Shown in pieces: positions 8,990 through 19,339 of a DNA stretch of 64,000 bases. The DNA is taken from assembly GCF_019049255.1 (NCBI RefSeq), contig NZ_JAGMUJ010000013.1, forward strand, positions 235,255-299,254, given 5' to 3'. A program made the translations under genes and the position numbers. The notes under the pieces were generated by a model. It saw only the letters and a list, made by a program, of their open reading frames with translations, ran no database searches and was not told the origin of the DNA. Numbering within the stretch: position 1 is the first letter of the stretch; every line of letters starts with the position of its first letter. This DNA is from Streptomyces sp. AC558_RSS880 (GTDB taxonomy: Bacteria; Actinomycetota; Actinomycetes; Streptomycetales; Streptomycetaceae).

Positions 8990-10330
8990 TCACAGGCTCC
9001 TCAGGAAGTCCTCGACACTCGTCACGCCCTCTTCCCGGGGACGCACGGCATCCGGCAGACGCCCCTTGGTCACCGCGTCGCCGAGGTCACCCGCGGCCAG
9101 GAGGTCGACGTAGCCGGGCAGTTCCGTGAGGCGGGTCAGCCGGCTTTCCCCCGACTCCGGGTCCCGGCTGCACACGACGACTCCTGGATGGTCCTGCGCG
9201 TTGAGAGAGTTGAGCAGGGCCGGGCTGTGGGTGGTGAAGAGCACGTCGATGCGACGTCGCTGGGACTCGTCCTTCATCAGGCGCAGTACCCGTGCGGCCT
9301 GGGTGGGGTAGAGGCCGTTCTCGATCTCTTCGATCACCAGGTGCCGCTGCGTCGGGAGCGGCTCGTCGCCACCGTCGGAGACGGGCGCGCTCAGCAAGGC
9401 GGTGCCGAAGGCCAGGAACCGCAGCATGCCGTCGCTCAGGAGCCGTGCCGGGACGTCGTGCTCCGCTCCGTGGTATCCCGCCTCGCGCAGTACCAGTTGC
9501 ACATCGCCCAGCCTGGTACCGACACTGCTCATTCCCCGCACCGGGTACTCGGGCATGCCCGCCACCAGCTCCGTAAGCCTGTCGAAGGCGACGGGGTCGG
9601 TTTTGGCCAGGCCGGCGACCGCCGCACTCAGGTTGTCGGCGCTGCGTCTGAGCTCCGCGTCACGCGCGTTGACGTAGTGCCTCATGAGATGCGGTACCGG
9701 GTCGAGGAGGAAGACGTCCCGCAGCACGGCGAGCACGTCCTGCGCCGCTCGGTGCACGAGCTTCGTGGCCTCCGTGGTCGCGGGCAGCCTCACCGGCACC
9801 TGCCCGGCCAGCAGCCTGTCGGCGGCGAACGGCACCCCCGGGTCGAGACCGCGCCGCCCGTTGAAGTAGCGGACGTTGAGGTCACTGCGGCGCGCGTCCG
9901 GTGCGTCGCTCGCCAGGAGAGAGCGCCCCGCCGCCAACCGGCGGCCCGCGTAGGGCACGCCCTCGACCGCCGTCAGTTCCTCACGGAGGATGCGCGCCTC
10001 GGGAGAGACCGCGATCACCACGTCCAGATCGAAGACCGCCTCGCCGGACCGCACCCGGCACCCGAGCGCGAAACGGTCCTCCCCGAGCGGCGCACACCCC
10101 TCGGCGCCGCCGCGGATCGGTTCCTCTCCCCCGGTGCGGGGCCCGTCCAGCGCGTCCCGCACCGGTTCGCCCAGCGCCAGCCGGGACAACACCATCAGCC
10201 CGTCGAGCGCGTTGGACTTCCCACTGCCGTTCCGCCCGATCAGCACGGTGAGATCCTGCAAGGGCAGGCGCTGCTCGGTGAAGCTCTTGAAGGAGGTCAG
10301 TCGCACCTCTTCAAGACGGGGAGTGTCCAC
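8990..10330 (-). CDS. RecF/OLD-like AAA family ATPase
   Basis: This 446-residue protein is a stand-alone ABC/SMC-like ATPase of the AAA_21 type. The Walker A motif GRNGSGKSN is at residues 32-40, a signature-like LLSDGMLRFLAFGTALLS lies before the Walker B region VIEEIENGLYP (about 332-342), and an H-loop TTHSPALLNSL follows. Such ATPases often pair with a small nuclease or TOPRIM gene in anti-phage systems, and here a PIN-like gene follows at once. The GTG start is preceded by GAGGTG. The C-terminal YVDLLAAGDLGDAVTKG is of a kind I associate with ATPases paired with DUF4276/RloB-type partners. The substrate is unknown. Confidence 0.75.
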   Translation of the reverse strand: MDTPRLEEVRLTSFKSFTEQRLPLQDLTVLIGRNGSGKSNALDGLMVLSRLALGEPVRDALDGPRTGGEEPIRGGAEGCAPLGEDRFALGCRVRSGEAVFDLDVVIAVSPEARILREELTAVEGVPYAGRRLAAGRSLLASDAPDARRSDLNVRYFNGRRGLDPGVPFAADRLLAGQVPVRLPATTEATKLVHRAAQDVLAVLRDVFLLDPVPHLMRHYVNARDAELRRSADNLSAAVAGLAKTDPVAFDRLTELVAGMPEYPVRGMSSVGTRLGDVQLVLREAGYHGAEHDVPARLLSDGMLRFLAFGTALLSAPVSDGGDEPLPTQRHLVIEEIENGLYPTQAARVLRLMKDESQRRRIDVLFTTHSPALLNSLNAQDHPGVVVCSRDPESGESRLTRLTELPGYVDLLAAGDLGDAVTKGRLPDAVRPREEGVTSVEDFLRSL

Positions 10331-10459
10331 CGGGCACCTCTTTCACTCACTGTCGACCTGGCGCAGTCCTTCGCTCAGCTAAGCAGCAGCCCACACGGCA
10401 CGTCCAACAGCGACCGGCCAGCGTGCCGAAAGGCCGCGCCGCCGCCGACCGGCCGACGC

Positions 10460-10999
10460 TCAGCGGCAGCCCAGCGTCTTCACGGTGGCGGGGAAGTAGG
10501 CGCGCATGAACTTCTCCACTTTTGCGCGGTTGGCTTCGTCCAGGATGCTCGCCTGCGGCAAGTGCAACTTGAGCGTGAAATATCGTCCGCGATCAGTGAC
10601 GCATGAGGTACTCACGATGGCGCCATTTCTGCCGACGACCGCCTCGTCGCCGATGTCCGCTTTGCGGAACTGTGAGACGTCTTCGAGCACTGGATCGAAT
10701 TCTGACCGTTGAGCCAACCCGGGCGCGTCCGAGGTCCAGTAGAAGTTGAACTCCATCTCTCGGTCATCACCGGAAAAAAGCGTACACGGGGCGGAGATCG
10801 CTTCGGAACGGTCCACCCGACTGTATTCATGAAGATCTTCTGCGGACTCAACAAGCGGTTTGGCGAGTTCCCAATCGACCGGCGTACCACAGATCTTCTC
10901 ATGAGGCTGGGGCTTGTCGCCCCGCCCACAGGACACTACGAGGAAAGTGAGGATCAGGGCGAGGGCCGCGGTCCGTCTCATCGGGCTACTCACTCTCAC
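10460..10999 (-). CDS. DUF3558-like lipoprotein
   Basis: This is a 179-residue secreted lipoprotein. The N-terminus has Arg residues, a hydrophobic stretch and a lipobox VVSC with the modified Cys at residue 24. The remainder, with paired cysteines (CGTPVDW, PCTLF, TSCVTD and a C-terminal GCR), resembles the DUF3558 family of actinobacterial surface lipoproteins. The GTG start overlaps the stop of the large WXG-type gene as GTGA. An ATG six codons downstream is an alternative start. Its role is unknown; the coupling suggests it assists or binds the product of the upstream gene. Confidence 0.65.
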   Translation of the reverse strand: MRVSSPMRRTAALALILTFLVVSCGRGDKPQPHEKICGTPVDWELAKPLVESAEDLHEYSRVDRSEAISAPCTLFSGDDREMEFNFYWTSDAPGLAQRSEFDPVLEDVSQFRKADIGDEAVVGRNGAIVSTSCVTDRGRYFTLKLHLPQASILDEANRAKVEKFMRAYFPATVKTLGCR

Positions 11000-13062
11000 T
11001 TCGGCTCCACCCCGGACACATCCCTACCCTTTACTTCACCCCGGCCGGCTGCCATGTCGATGGTGTTCTGCGCATCGTAAGTGTCGTCGAATTCGCCTTC
11101 TCGCGCAGCCTTCCATTCGTCCACAAGCGCCATGAGCTGTCTGTTTCTCGATTCAGCAACCGCGATATTGCTCTCGGTCCTCTGATCGTCGAGCCTCTTC
11201 TGCTCGTCCTCCAGCCACATGTTCGTGACGTAATCGAACCCTTGCTGGACCTTGTCACTGACCACAGGGATATAACTGATCGCTTCGTCGATGAGCGGCT
11301 TGGCCGCGAATTCCGCAACCTCGGGATCACCTTGCGCCTGAGTACGTGCCTCCTCCAGGAAACCCACTGTCCGCCCGGCACGCACGAGGGACTCCGTCGC
11401 GTCGGGCCGGGTGTCGGCATGAAAGTCCGTGACCATCGCCTGGTTCAGTCCGCCGTTCAGCGTGCCGTAGGCGTCCTGGTCCTTGGAGATCTGTTTGGTG
11501 ACCTCGAAGAGGTCGGTCTGGTCCAGGGGTGACTTCGCGACGGCGACCTCGCTCATCGCCGTGTGCACGGTGTCCCCGTGGTTGACGAGAATGTTGGCCA
11601 TGGGCTCCCGCAGGGACGGCGGGAAGTCGTCGCCCTGGTCGGCCAGAGTCGTCAGGGCCGACCTGAAGACCTTCTCGTTCCGCTCGGTGTGCTCGACGTA
11701 GCGGGCGTTCTCGTCCGACGGGTCGATACCGGTCGCCGCGGCCTGCAGGGCGGCGCCGAAGCCTGCGCGGCTGTCACCGTCCACACCGAGTGTGTACGTG
11801 CTCGCCTTGGGCCCCTCCCGCTCGTGCAGGGTGACCTCCCAGTCCCGCTCCTTCATGAGGTACCGCATGTGTTCGTCGGAGCTGAGGTAGTCCGCCGCGG
11901 CGGCGGGGTTCCGGCTCATGACGCCGAGCATGCCGTCCACCGGATCGTTGGCGAACCAGCCGTCCCGCTCTCCGCTGTACTCGTGCTTCAGGTGCCAGAT
12001 GTCCGGGTCCTTCTTCTCGGCCGCGATCATGTCGTCGGTCAGGTCCGCGAGCATGTCCGGCGCGTACCCGTCGCCCTTCTGCATGAGGGTGACCAGCGAC
12101 TGGTAGCCGACCGCCTTGTCGAGGCGGGCACCCTGGGCGTCGGTGCCGTGTCGCGCCACGCCGGCCTCCCGCATGTCCTCGCGCCAGCCCTCGTACCACG
12201 ACGACCCGGTGTCCCGGGTCGCCGAGGCGAGGGCATGGGCCAGGCCGGTCTCGATCTTCGCGTAGTGGCCCACACGGTCGCCGTCCCGCACGTGGATGAG
12301 GTCGTTCAGCTCGTTCGTCAGCCTGATGGTGCCCTCGGCGCCCAGGCCGTCCAGGAGCGTGCGGGAGAACGCGGGGTCGTCGCCGTTGTCGCGGAACGTC
12401 CGCTCGAGTTCGGCGAGTTCCTTGTCGGACAGGCGCTCGCCCTTGCGGAGCCGCTCCAGCGCCTCCTCGGCCGCCTTGCCCTCGTACTTCTCGATGTCGC
12501 CCTTCGCCTCACCGTTGAAGCCCTTGCCGCCGGCGATGACGCTGGAGTCGGTCACGACGGCCTGCAGGGCGATCCGGACGCCCGTGTCCGCGTCCGTGAC
12601 GTCCCGCACCGCCTTGTCGATGCGGTCCTGCCACGACCGGACGGCCTCCAGGTATCCCGGATCCTGGCGCACCGCCCTGCGTGATTCCTCCGGCAAACGC
12701 TCGATGTCGAAGCTCACGCGTCCGCTCTCGGAGACTTTCATGCCCGCGTCGACGGCGTCCTGCCGGGCCGACTTCAGTCGGCCGCGCAGTTCGACGAACT
12801 GCGCGTGCGCGTCACGCAGCAGTGCGGCCACCGCCTTGGCCTCCGTCTGCGCGTACTGGAACTGCTTGAGGGTGATGTCGAAGCGCCTGTTGGCCGCGTC
12901 GGCGCTCAGTCCCACCCAGCCGGCGCCCATGGAGATGCCGTGCACGTCCCGGCGGTAGGCCTTCTCCTGCTCGGCGAACTCACCCGCCATCCCGTCCCAT
13001 CGTTCGGCGGCCGTGGTGAGTGCGCCGAGGTCCGTGGTCATGATCTCGTGGTAGGTCGGCAT
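10996..13062 (-). CDS. Large WXG-type helical protein, possible type VII substrate
   Basis: This 688-residue, mainly helical protein starts with a WXG100-like region (about residues 1-100: MPTYHEIMTTDLGALTTAAE, then a single W-x-G in AGWVGLSADAANRR). WXG modules mark substrates of the ESX/type VII secretion system. The long remainder resembles large Streptomyces proteins of the DUF6571 kind, an assignment I hold loosely. No catalytic motif or known toxin domain is visible at the C-terminus, which ends in charged sequence. It is preceded by a small WXG-like gene and followed by a coupled lipoprotein gene, so it belongs to a surface or secreted module. Confidence 0.6.
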   Translation of the reverse strand: MPTYHEIMTTDLGALTTAAERWDGMAGEFAEQEKAYRRDVHGISMGAGWVGLSADAANRRFDITLKQFQYAQTEAKAVAALLRDAHAQFVELRGRLKSARQDAVDAGMKVSESGRVSFDIERLPEESRRAVRQDPGYLEAVRSWQDRIDKAVRDVTDADTGVRIALQAVVTDSSVIAGGKGFNGEAKGDIEKYEGKAAEEALERLRKGERLSDKELAELERTFRDNGDDPAFSRTLLDGLGAEGTIRLTNELNDLIHVRDGDRVGHYAKIETGLAHALASATRDTGSSWYEGWREDMREAGVARHGTDAQGARLDKAVGYQSLVTLMQKGDGYAPDMLADLTDDMIAAEKKDPDIWHLKHEYSGERDGWFANDPVDGMLGVMSRNPAAAADYLSSDEHMRYLMKERDWEVTLHEREGPKASTYTLGVDGDSRAGFGAALQAAATGIDPSDENARYVEHTERNEKVFRSALTTLADQGDDFPPSLREPMANILVNHGDTVHTAMSEVAVAKSPLDQTDLFEVTKQISKDQDAYGTLNGGLNQAMVTDFHADTRPDATESLVRAGRTVGFLEEARTQAQGDPEVAEFAAKPLIDEAISYIPVVSDKVQQGFDYVTNMWLEDEQKRLDDQRTESNIAVAESRNRQLMALVDEWKAAREGEFDDTYDAQNTIDMAAGRGEVKGRDVSGVEPK

Positions 13063-13104
13063 CTCGGTTCCCCGGGGTGTCTCGACAGGGCTCGTCGTCT
13101 GCGG

Positions 13105-13530
13105 TCAGTAGCGGTCGAGCGGGGAGATCCGCCTGGCCTCGGCGCCCACCGCGAGATCCGTGCCCTGCAGCACGGTGTTGGCGCTGCGCAGCGCGCCCTT
13201 CTCCGCGTCGAGCCGGTCCATCAGGTTCTTCACCTGCCCGCCCCAGGTCTCGTGGGCCTTCTTCAGCGCCGCCGAGGTGACCCAGCCGTCCCCGTCCTTC
13301 GCCCGGAACGCCTTGACCGCGCTGCCGGTGTCCTCGTCCGCCCACCGTCCGGCTTTCGCCGTGCCGGGTTCGATGTGCTCCTCGATCGCCCTCGCGGCGG
13401 CCTTCTTCTGGGCGGGCGACGAGGCCAGGTCCTTCCGGCCACCCGCCGGCGCTCCCCCGCCCCGCTCCGCCGGGAGCTGGTTCAGCCTCGTCCCGACCGT
13501 CTGCTCCGTTCCAGCGGTGCCCGTCACCAC
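13105..13530 (-). CDS. Small WXG100-like protein
   Basis: This is a 141-residue hypothetical protein. The second half, around AHETWGGQVKNLMDRLDAEK, reads like a helical hairpin with a central W-G turn as in WXG100 proteins; the first half is polar. The start is taken as the GTG seven bases after GGGGAGG. Longer readings upstream have no ribosome-binding site. It lies 42 bases before the large WXG-type gene and may be its secretion partner. Function is inferred from context only. Confidence 0.55.
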   Translation of the reverse strand: MVTGTAGTEQTVGTRLNQLPAERGGGAPAGGRKDLASSPAQKKAAARAIEEHIEPGTAKAGRWADEDTGSAVKAFRAKDGDGWVTSAALKKAHETWGGQVKNLMDRLDAEKGALRSANTVLQGTDLAVGAEARRISPLDRY

Positions 13531-13637
13531 GAACCGTCCTCCCCGTTCCGGTCGCCCTCCCGCGCGACCACACCGACGTCGGAGGCGTGATCGCCGTCGC
13601 ACACGGTATCGCGGCGTCGCGGAACGTGACACCACGG

Positions 13638-13979
13638 TCAATGCGCCTGGCCCCGTCCGGCGACCGTGAGGAGTACCGCCGCGTCCTCCAGGGCCTCCAG
13701 GCCGTGGCGGGCGGGAGGGATGACGATGAGGTCGCCGGTGCGGCCCTCCCAGTCGGTGTCGCCGCTGGTGAGGCGGACGCGGCCGCGCAGGATCAGCAGG
13801 GTCGCCTCGCCGGGGCTGTCGTGGTCGGCGAGGGCGGTGCCGGCGGTGAGCGCGAGGAGGGTCTGGCGCAGGGTGTGCTCGTGGCCGCCGTGGACGGTGG
13901 TGGCGCTGCGGCCGCTGGAGCCGGCGGCGGCGCGTTCCAGGTGTTCGCGGGTGAGGGCGTCGAGGGAGAGCTTCTGCAT
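13638..13979 (-). CDS. Cupin-domain protein
   Basis: A 113-residue single cupin barrel. The first cupin motif is partly visible around ADHDSPGEATLLILRGRVRL and the second around GDLIVIPPARHGLEALEDA, where the two histidines and acids would bind a metal. Small cupins of this kind act as metal-binding sensors or enzymes, and the substrate cannot be told. It stands alone, facing away from the DUF2071 gene, with about 120 bases between them. Confidence 0.8.
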   Translation of the reverse strand: MQKLSLDALTREHLERAAAGSSGRSATTVHGGHEHTLRQTLLALTAGTALADHDSPGEATLLILRGRVRLTSGDTDWEGRTGDLIVIPPARHGLEALEDAAVLLTVAGRGQAH

Positions 13980-14100
13980 GGCATCGAGCTTTGCCGAGGA
14001 GCCTCGCCGGTCACCAGGGCCATGTGGGGTACAGCGTGGTGTCCGCCACGTTCGCTCGTGGTGCCGTACCGCTGTCGGTGCCCTCCGCGATACTGACGCG

Positions 14101-14859
14101 GTGCCGCCGCCCCCTCAGCCCATCACGCCCGACCCGCCGGAGGCGATCGCGCGTCCGCTGCTCACCCAGTCGTGGCTCGACCTGACCTTCGTGCACTGGG
14201 CGGTGGACCCGGCCGATGTGGCCCCTCTGCTGCCGCCGGGCACCGTGCCCGACACCCTGGACGGTGTCACGTACGTCGGTCTCGTCGCGTTCCGGATGCA
14301 CCGGGTGGGGTGGCTGCGGCTGCCGGGTGTCCCCTACCTCGGGAACTTCCCGGAGACCAACGTCCGTCTGTACTCGGTGGACGCGCACGGGCGGCGCGGG
14401 GTCGTCTTCCTCTCCCTGGACGCCTCCCGGCTGATCCCGGTGGCGGTCGGCCGGCTCGGGTTCCGGATGCCGTACCTCTGGTCCCGGATGCGCGTGGACC
14501 ATTTCGACGGCGGCACGGTGACGTACACCAGCTCCCGGCGCTGGCCCGGTCCGCGGGGCGCCGGCGGACGTATCACCGTGCGCCGGGGTGAGCTGATCGA
14601 GGAGCCGACCGAGCTGGAGCACTTCCTCACCGCCCGCTGGGGCATGCACGGCGCCTTCTTCGGGCGGTCGATGTACCTGCCCAACGCGCATCCGCGCTGG
14701 CCCCTGCACCGGGCCGAGCTGGTGGAGTGCGAGGAGGACCTGGTCACCGCGGCCGGGCTGCCGAGGCCGGCCGGGGAGCCGGTGAGCGTGCTGTACTCAC
14801 CGGGCGTCCCCGCCCGCTTCGGACGCCCGGCCCGCCCGGCCGGCATCCCCACTCCGTGA
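14101..14859 (+). CDS. DUF2071 (YqjF-like) family protein
   Basis: This 252-residue protein belongs to the DUF2071/YqjF family (acetoacetate-decarboxylase-like fold, function unproven). Family marks are the early LTQSWLDLTFVHWAVDP, the central YLGNFPETNVRLYSVD and the late LTARWGMHG. The GTG start at the PPPPQP segment is the most likely, but no strong ribosome-binding site is seen. It is monocistronic and converges on gdhA. Confidence 0.8.
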   Translation: MPPPPQPITPDPPEAIARPLLTQSWLDLTFVHWAVDPADVAPLLPPGTVPDTLDGVTYVGLVAFRMHRVGWLRLPGVPYLGNFPETNVRLYSVDAHGRRGVVFLSLDASRLIPVAVGRLGFRMPYLWSRMRVDHFDGGTVTYTSSRRWPGPRGAGGRITVRRGELIEEPTELEHFLTARWGMHGAFFGRSMYLPNAHPRWPLHRAELVECEEDLVTAAGLPRPAGEPVSVLYSPGVPARFGRPARPAGIPTP

Positions 14860-14875
14860 CGCCTCGACGTATGCG

Positions 14876-16631
<1,756 letters not shown>

Positions 16632-17510
16632 ATGTCAACGCCTGCTCCGGACCCGGCCCTTGCTCACTTCGGCCGGGACGGTCTGCGCCGGTTCGGTACG
16701 GCCGGTGCGTACGGGGTCCGGCTGCCCGGGCCCGCACGGACGCTGCTGGAGGAGGTCGGCGTGCCGGTGCACGTCGCACCGTACTTCCGCGCGTCCGGCG
16801 AGGGGGACGCTCTCGCGCTGGGGATGCTCGCGGGGCACCGGGGGTGGGAGCGTCCTCCGGCGGAGCTGGCGGGATGGGCCCGGCTCGGGGACGACGGGCT
16901 GGCGCATCTGTGTGTGCGGCCGGACGGTGCGGTGCAGGCGGTGTTCCTGGGGATCGACGAGGAGGACATGTTCGTCAACACGAGCCTCGCCGCGCTGAAC
17001 GCCGGCCTGACCGTCCTCGACCGCGTGCTCCCGGTGATCGCCGCGTCATCGGGCCTGTCGGAGGCCGCTGCCGCGTTCCGGGAGCTGAACGAGGAGCTGC
17101 GCGGAATCGACGCGGCGGCGTTCGCGGAGCGGGAGAACTGGTGGCCGCGCGTGCTCGACGACGTACGCCACACCCTCAACTTCCCGTTCTCGGCGGCGTT
17201 CGAGTACCTCGACGACGCGGGCCGGAAGCAGATCGTCACCGAGGTGACCGGGCCCGGGCGCGCGCATCCGGAGGAACTGGTCTGGCGACGGCTGGAGCGG
17301 GAGGGCGTGGCCGCGGAGCGGGTCCGCCGGGTGTACTGCGAGCTGGAGCCGTGCATGATGCCGGGGCACTACTGCGCGGCGTGGATGCACCGGACCTTCC
17401 CCACCGCGGAGTTCACGCACAGCTTCGACTACGGCGCCGACGCGGACTCCCGCGAGGCGGGGTTGAAGGAACTCATCACGTACGCGGCCCGGCAGGCGGA
17501 CCGACGGTGA
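16632..17510 (+). CDS. SUKH-4-like domain fused to a deaminase-like domain
   Basis: This 292-residue protein has two parts. Residues about 1-180 resemble the SUKH-4 immunity fold (LPGPARTLLEEVGVPVHVAPYF and later AVFLGIDEEDMFVNTSL). The C-terminus carries a zinc-deaminase signature: HPE at 212-214, then ELEPC with C241 and a second Cys at 248 (PCMMPGHYC), followed by HSFDYG. Deaminases with this layout occur in bacterial polymorphic toxins and act on nucleotides or nucleic acid. No signal peptide is present. GAGGTG precedes the ATG by five bases. The stop overlaps the next gene as GTGA, so the two are coupled. It could be an intracellular effector or a toxin fused to a regulatory domain. Confidence 0.7.
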   Translation: MSTPAPDPALAHFGRDGLRRFGTAGAYGVRLPGPARTLLEEVGVPVHVAPYFRASGEGDALALGMLAGHRGWERPPAELAGWARLGDDGLAHLCVRPDGAVQAVFLGIDEEDMFVNTSLAALNAGLTVLDRVLPVIAASSGLSEAAAAFRELNEELRGIDAAAFAERENWWPRVLDDVRHTLNFPFSAAFEYLDDAGRKQIVTEVTGPGRAHPEELVWRRLEREGVAAERVRRVYCELEPCMMPGHYCAAWMHRTFPTAEFTHSFDYGADADSREAGLKELITYAARQADRR

Positions 17511-19213
17511 GCGGTGGCCCGTGGGCCCGGCCCGCGGCGGGCCGGGAGCCGGCCGCGGCCGCGCTGCTGGGGTGGCTGGCCGACCCGGACGCGCCCCGCC
17601 TGTGTGTGGTGTCCGGTGGTGCGGGGTGCGGGAAGTCGACGCTGCTGGCCTGGCTCGTGGGGCACGGGACCCGGCCGGTGACGGCGCCGGCGCGGCGGGT
17701 GCACGCGTTCGTGCCGCTGGCCGGGCAGGGGGTACGGGGGACGGTGTGGACGCTGGCCGAGCAGCTCGGTGTGGTGGCCCGGGCGCCGGGGGAACTGCTC
17801 GCGGCTCTGGCCGCCGACGAGCGGCGCACCGTCATCGTGCTGCCCGACCTGCACGCCGCCGCGGACGCCGAGGCCGTGGCCGCACTGGTCTCCTCCCTGG
17901 TCGGGCCGGGGCACGTCCGTCTCCTCGTGGAGGCGCGGGCCGGCCATGACGCCGTACGGCTCCTCGACGCGTGCGGGCCCGCGGTGCTGGACCTCGACGA
18001 GGAGCGGTGGACGGATCCGGTCCGCCGCGCGGCGTGGCAGGCCACGCAGGCCGCCTCCGGTCGTCTCCCGGGCAGTCCCGAGCCGGACGGTCCCGAGCCG
18101 GACGGTCCACCCGCGGCCGGGGCGCCGGACCTCGGCGACCCGGCTGCCGTCTGCGCGGCGGACCCGGTACGGGTCACCGCCGCCTACGAAACCGGCACGG
18201 ACCGGTGCGGGGGCCTGCGGGCGGCGTGGCTGCGGGCCGGGCAGTCCCTGATGCGCGACCAGTCCCCCGCCGAGCGGGCCCTGGTCCTGCTGACCGTCCT
18301 CGGCGACGGCGCGGATCCACGCATGAGGCCCGCCCTGGCCGAGCTCTCGGCCGGCGTGCCCTGGGAACCGGTCTGGTCCCGGATACGCGGAGACGTCACC
18401 CCGCCCTGGCCCGGTCCCGCCCTCGCGCTGGCCACCGGTCCCGGCCCGCTGGACGGCCGGTTCCTCGTGGCCGATCACCAGGGCGTCCTGCGCACCGCGG
18501 CGCTCACCGACGCGGCCGCCACCGGCCGGCTGCCCCGTCCCGTCCCCGGGGTCACCGCCCTCTGCGCACTGGCCGACGGCACCGTGTGGGCGCTCGACGA
18601 CCAAGGGCGGCTGCACACCCGCCGGTTGCCGACCGCAGGGGGGCCGTCCGGCCTGGCCGCGCTCCTCGGAGACACTCCCTCCCCGGGCGATGCGGCCGCC
18701 GAGAGGCTCACGGCCCGGCTGGCGGACGTTCCCGGCTCCGCGCTCGCGGCGTCCGGCCGGGCGGCGGCCGCCGGTGGCGTGGACGGTGCGGTGTACGCCG
18801 TGTCCCTCGACGAGGACGGAACGGCCCCGCGCACCGCTCACCTCCACCGGGGACGCGTCACCGCCCTGGGGGTGGTCGACGTCCCGGCCGGAGAGAGCGG
18901 GCACGTGACGCCCCTGGTGTACAGCGGGGGCGTCGACGGCCGGGTCCGGGCCTGGGCACCCGGTGGCGAGCCCATGGCCGTTCCCGTCGTCGAACGTTCC
19001 TGCGCCGTGGCGGCCCTCGGCTGCGCTCTCACCCCCTCGGGTCCGGCGCTGGCGGTCGGTTGGGCGGACGGCCTGGTCGAGTACCACCGGCTCGGCACCG
19101 GCGAGACACGCGCCTTCCACCCGGGGCAGCCGGTCAACGCCCTGGCGCTCACTCCCGACGAGCGGCTGCTGATCGGCACCGACGAGGCGGTGCTCTGCCT
19201 GCGGCCCCGGTGA
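17507..19213 (+). CDS. P-loop NTPase with C-terminal beta-propeller-like repeats
   Basis: This 568-residue protein starts with a P-loop NTPase domain. Walker A is GGAGCGKST at residues 37-45 and the Walker B stretch is TVIVLPDLHA near 110. The second half has WD40-like units such as VYSGGVDGRVRAWAPGG and LAVGWADGLVEYHRLGTGE. NTPase plus propeller is the design of STAND-type sensor ATPases, but the helical middle part is short. The GTG start overlaps the previous stop (GTGA), so it is co-translated with the SUKH-4/deaminase protein and probably senses for or controls it. An in-frame reading upstream of the GTG is only an overlap with the previous gene. Confidence 0.7.
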   Translation: MSGGPWARPAAGREPAAAALLGWLADPDAPRLCVVSGGAGCGKSTLLAWLVGHGTRPVTAPARRVHAFVPLAGQGVRGTVWTLAEQLGVVARAPGELLAALAADERRTVIVLPDLHAAADAEAVAALVSSLVGPGHVRLLVEARAGHDAVRLLDACGPAVLDLDEERWTDPVRRAAWQATQAASGRLPGSPEPDGPEPDGPPAAGAPDLGDPAAVCAADPVRVTAAYETGTDRCGGLRAAWLRAGQSLMRDQSPAERALVLLTVLGDGADPRMRPALAELSAGVPWEPVWSRIRGDVTPPWPGPALALATGPGPLDGRFLVADHQGVLRTAALTDAAATGRLPRPVPGVTALCALADGTVWALDDQGRLHTRRLPTAGGPSGLAALLGDTPSPGDAAAERLTARLADVPGSALAASGRAAAAGGVDGAVYAVSLDEDGTAPRTAHLHRGRVTALGVVDVPAGESGHVTPLVYSGGVDGRVRAWAPGGEPMAVPVVERSCAVAALGCALTPSGPALAVGWADGLVEYHRLGTGETRAFHPGQPVNALALTPDERLLIGTDEAVLCLRPR

Positions 19214-19339
19214 CGGTCCCCCCCCGCCTCTTCACCAACCCTCCGCCGAACCAGACGAGTTAGAACGAATTCCGGATTGACGAACGCGTCACCGATCACG
19301 AGGGTGAGAGGAGCTGATCCGCGACGGGGGACGTGACGC

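Noticed and set aside
17429..19120. A minus-strand open reading frame of over 500 codons opposite the P-loop/beta-propeller gene
   Set aside because: Gly/Arg/Pro-rich shadow; the plus strand has the Walker motifs and coupling to the previous gene.
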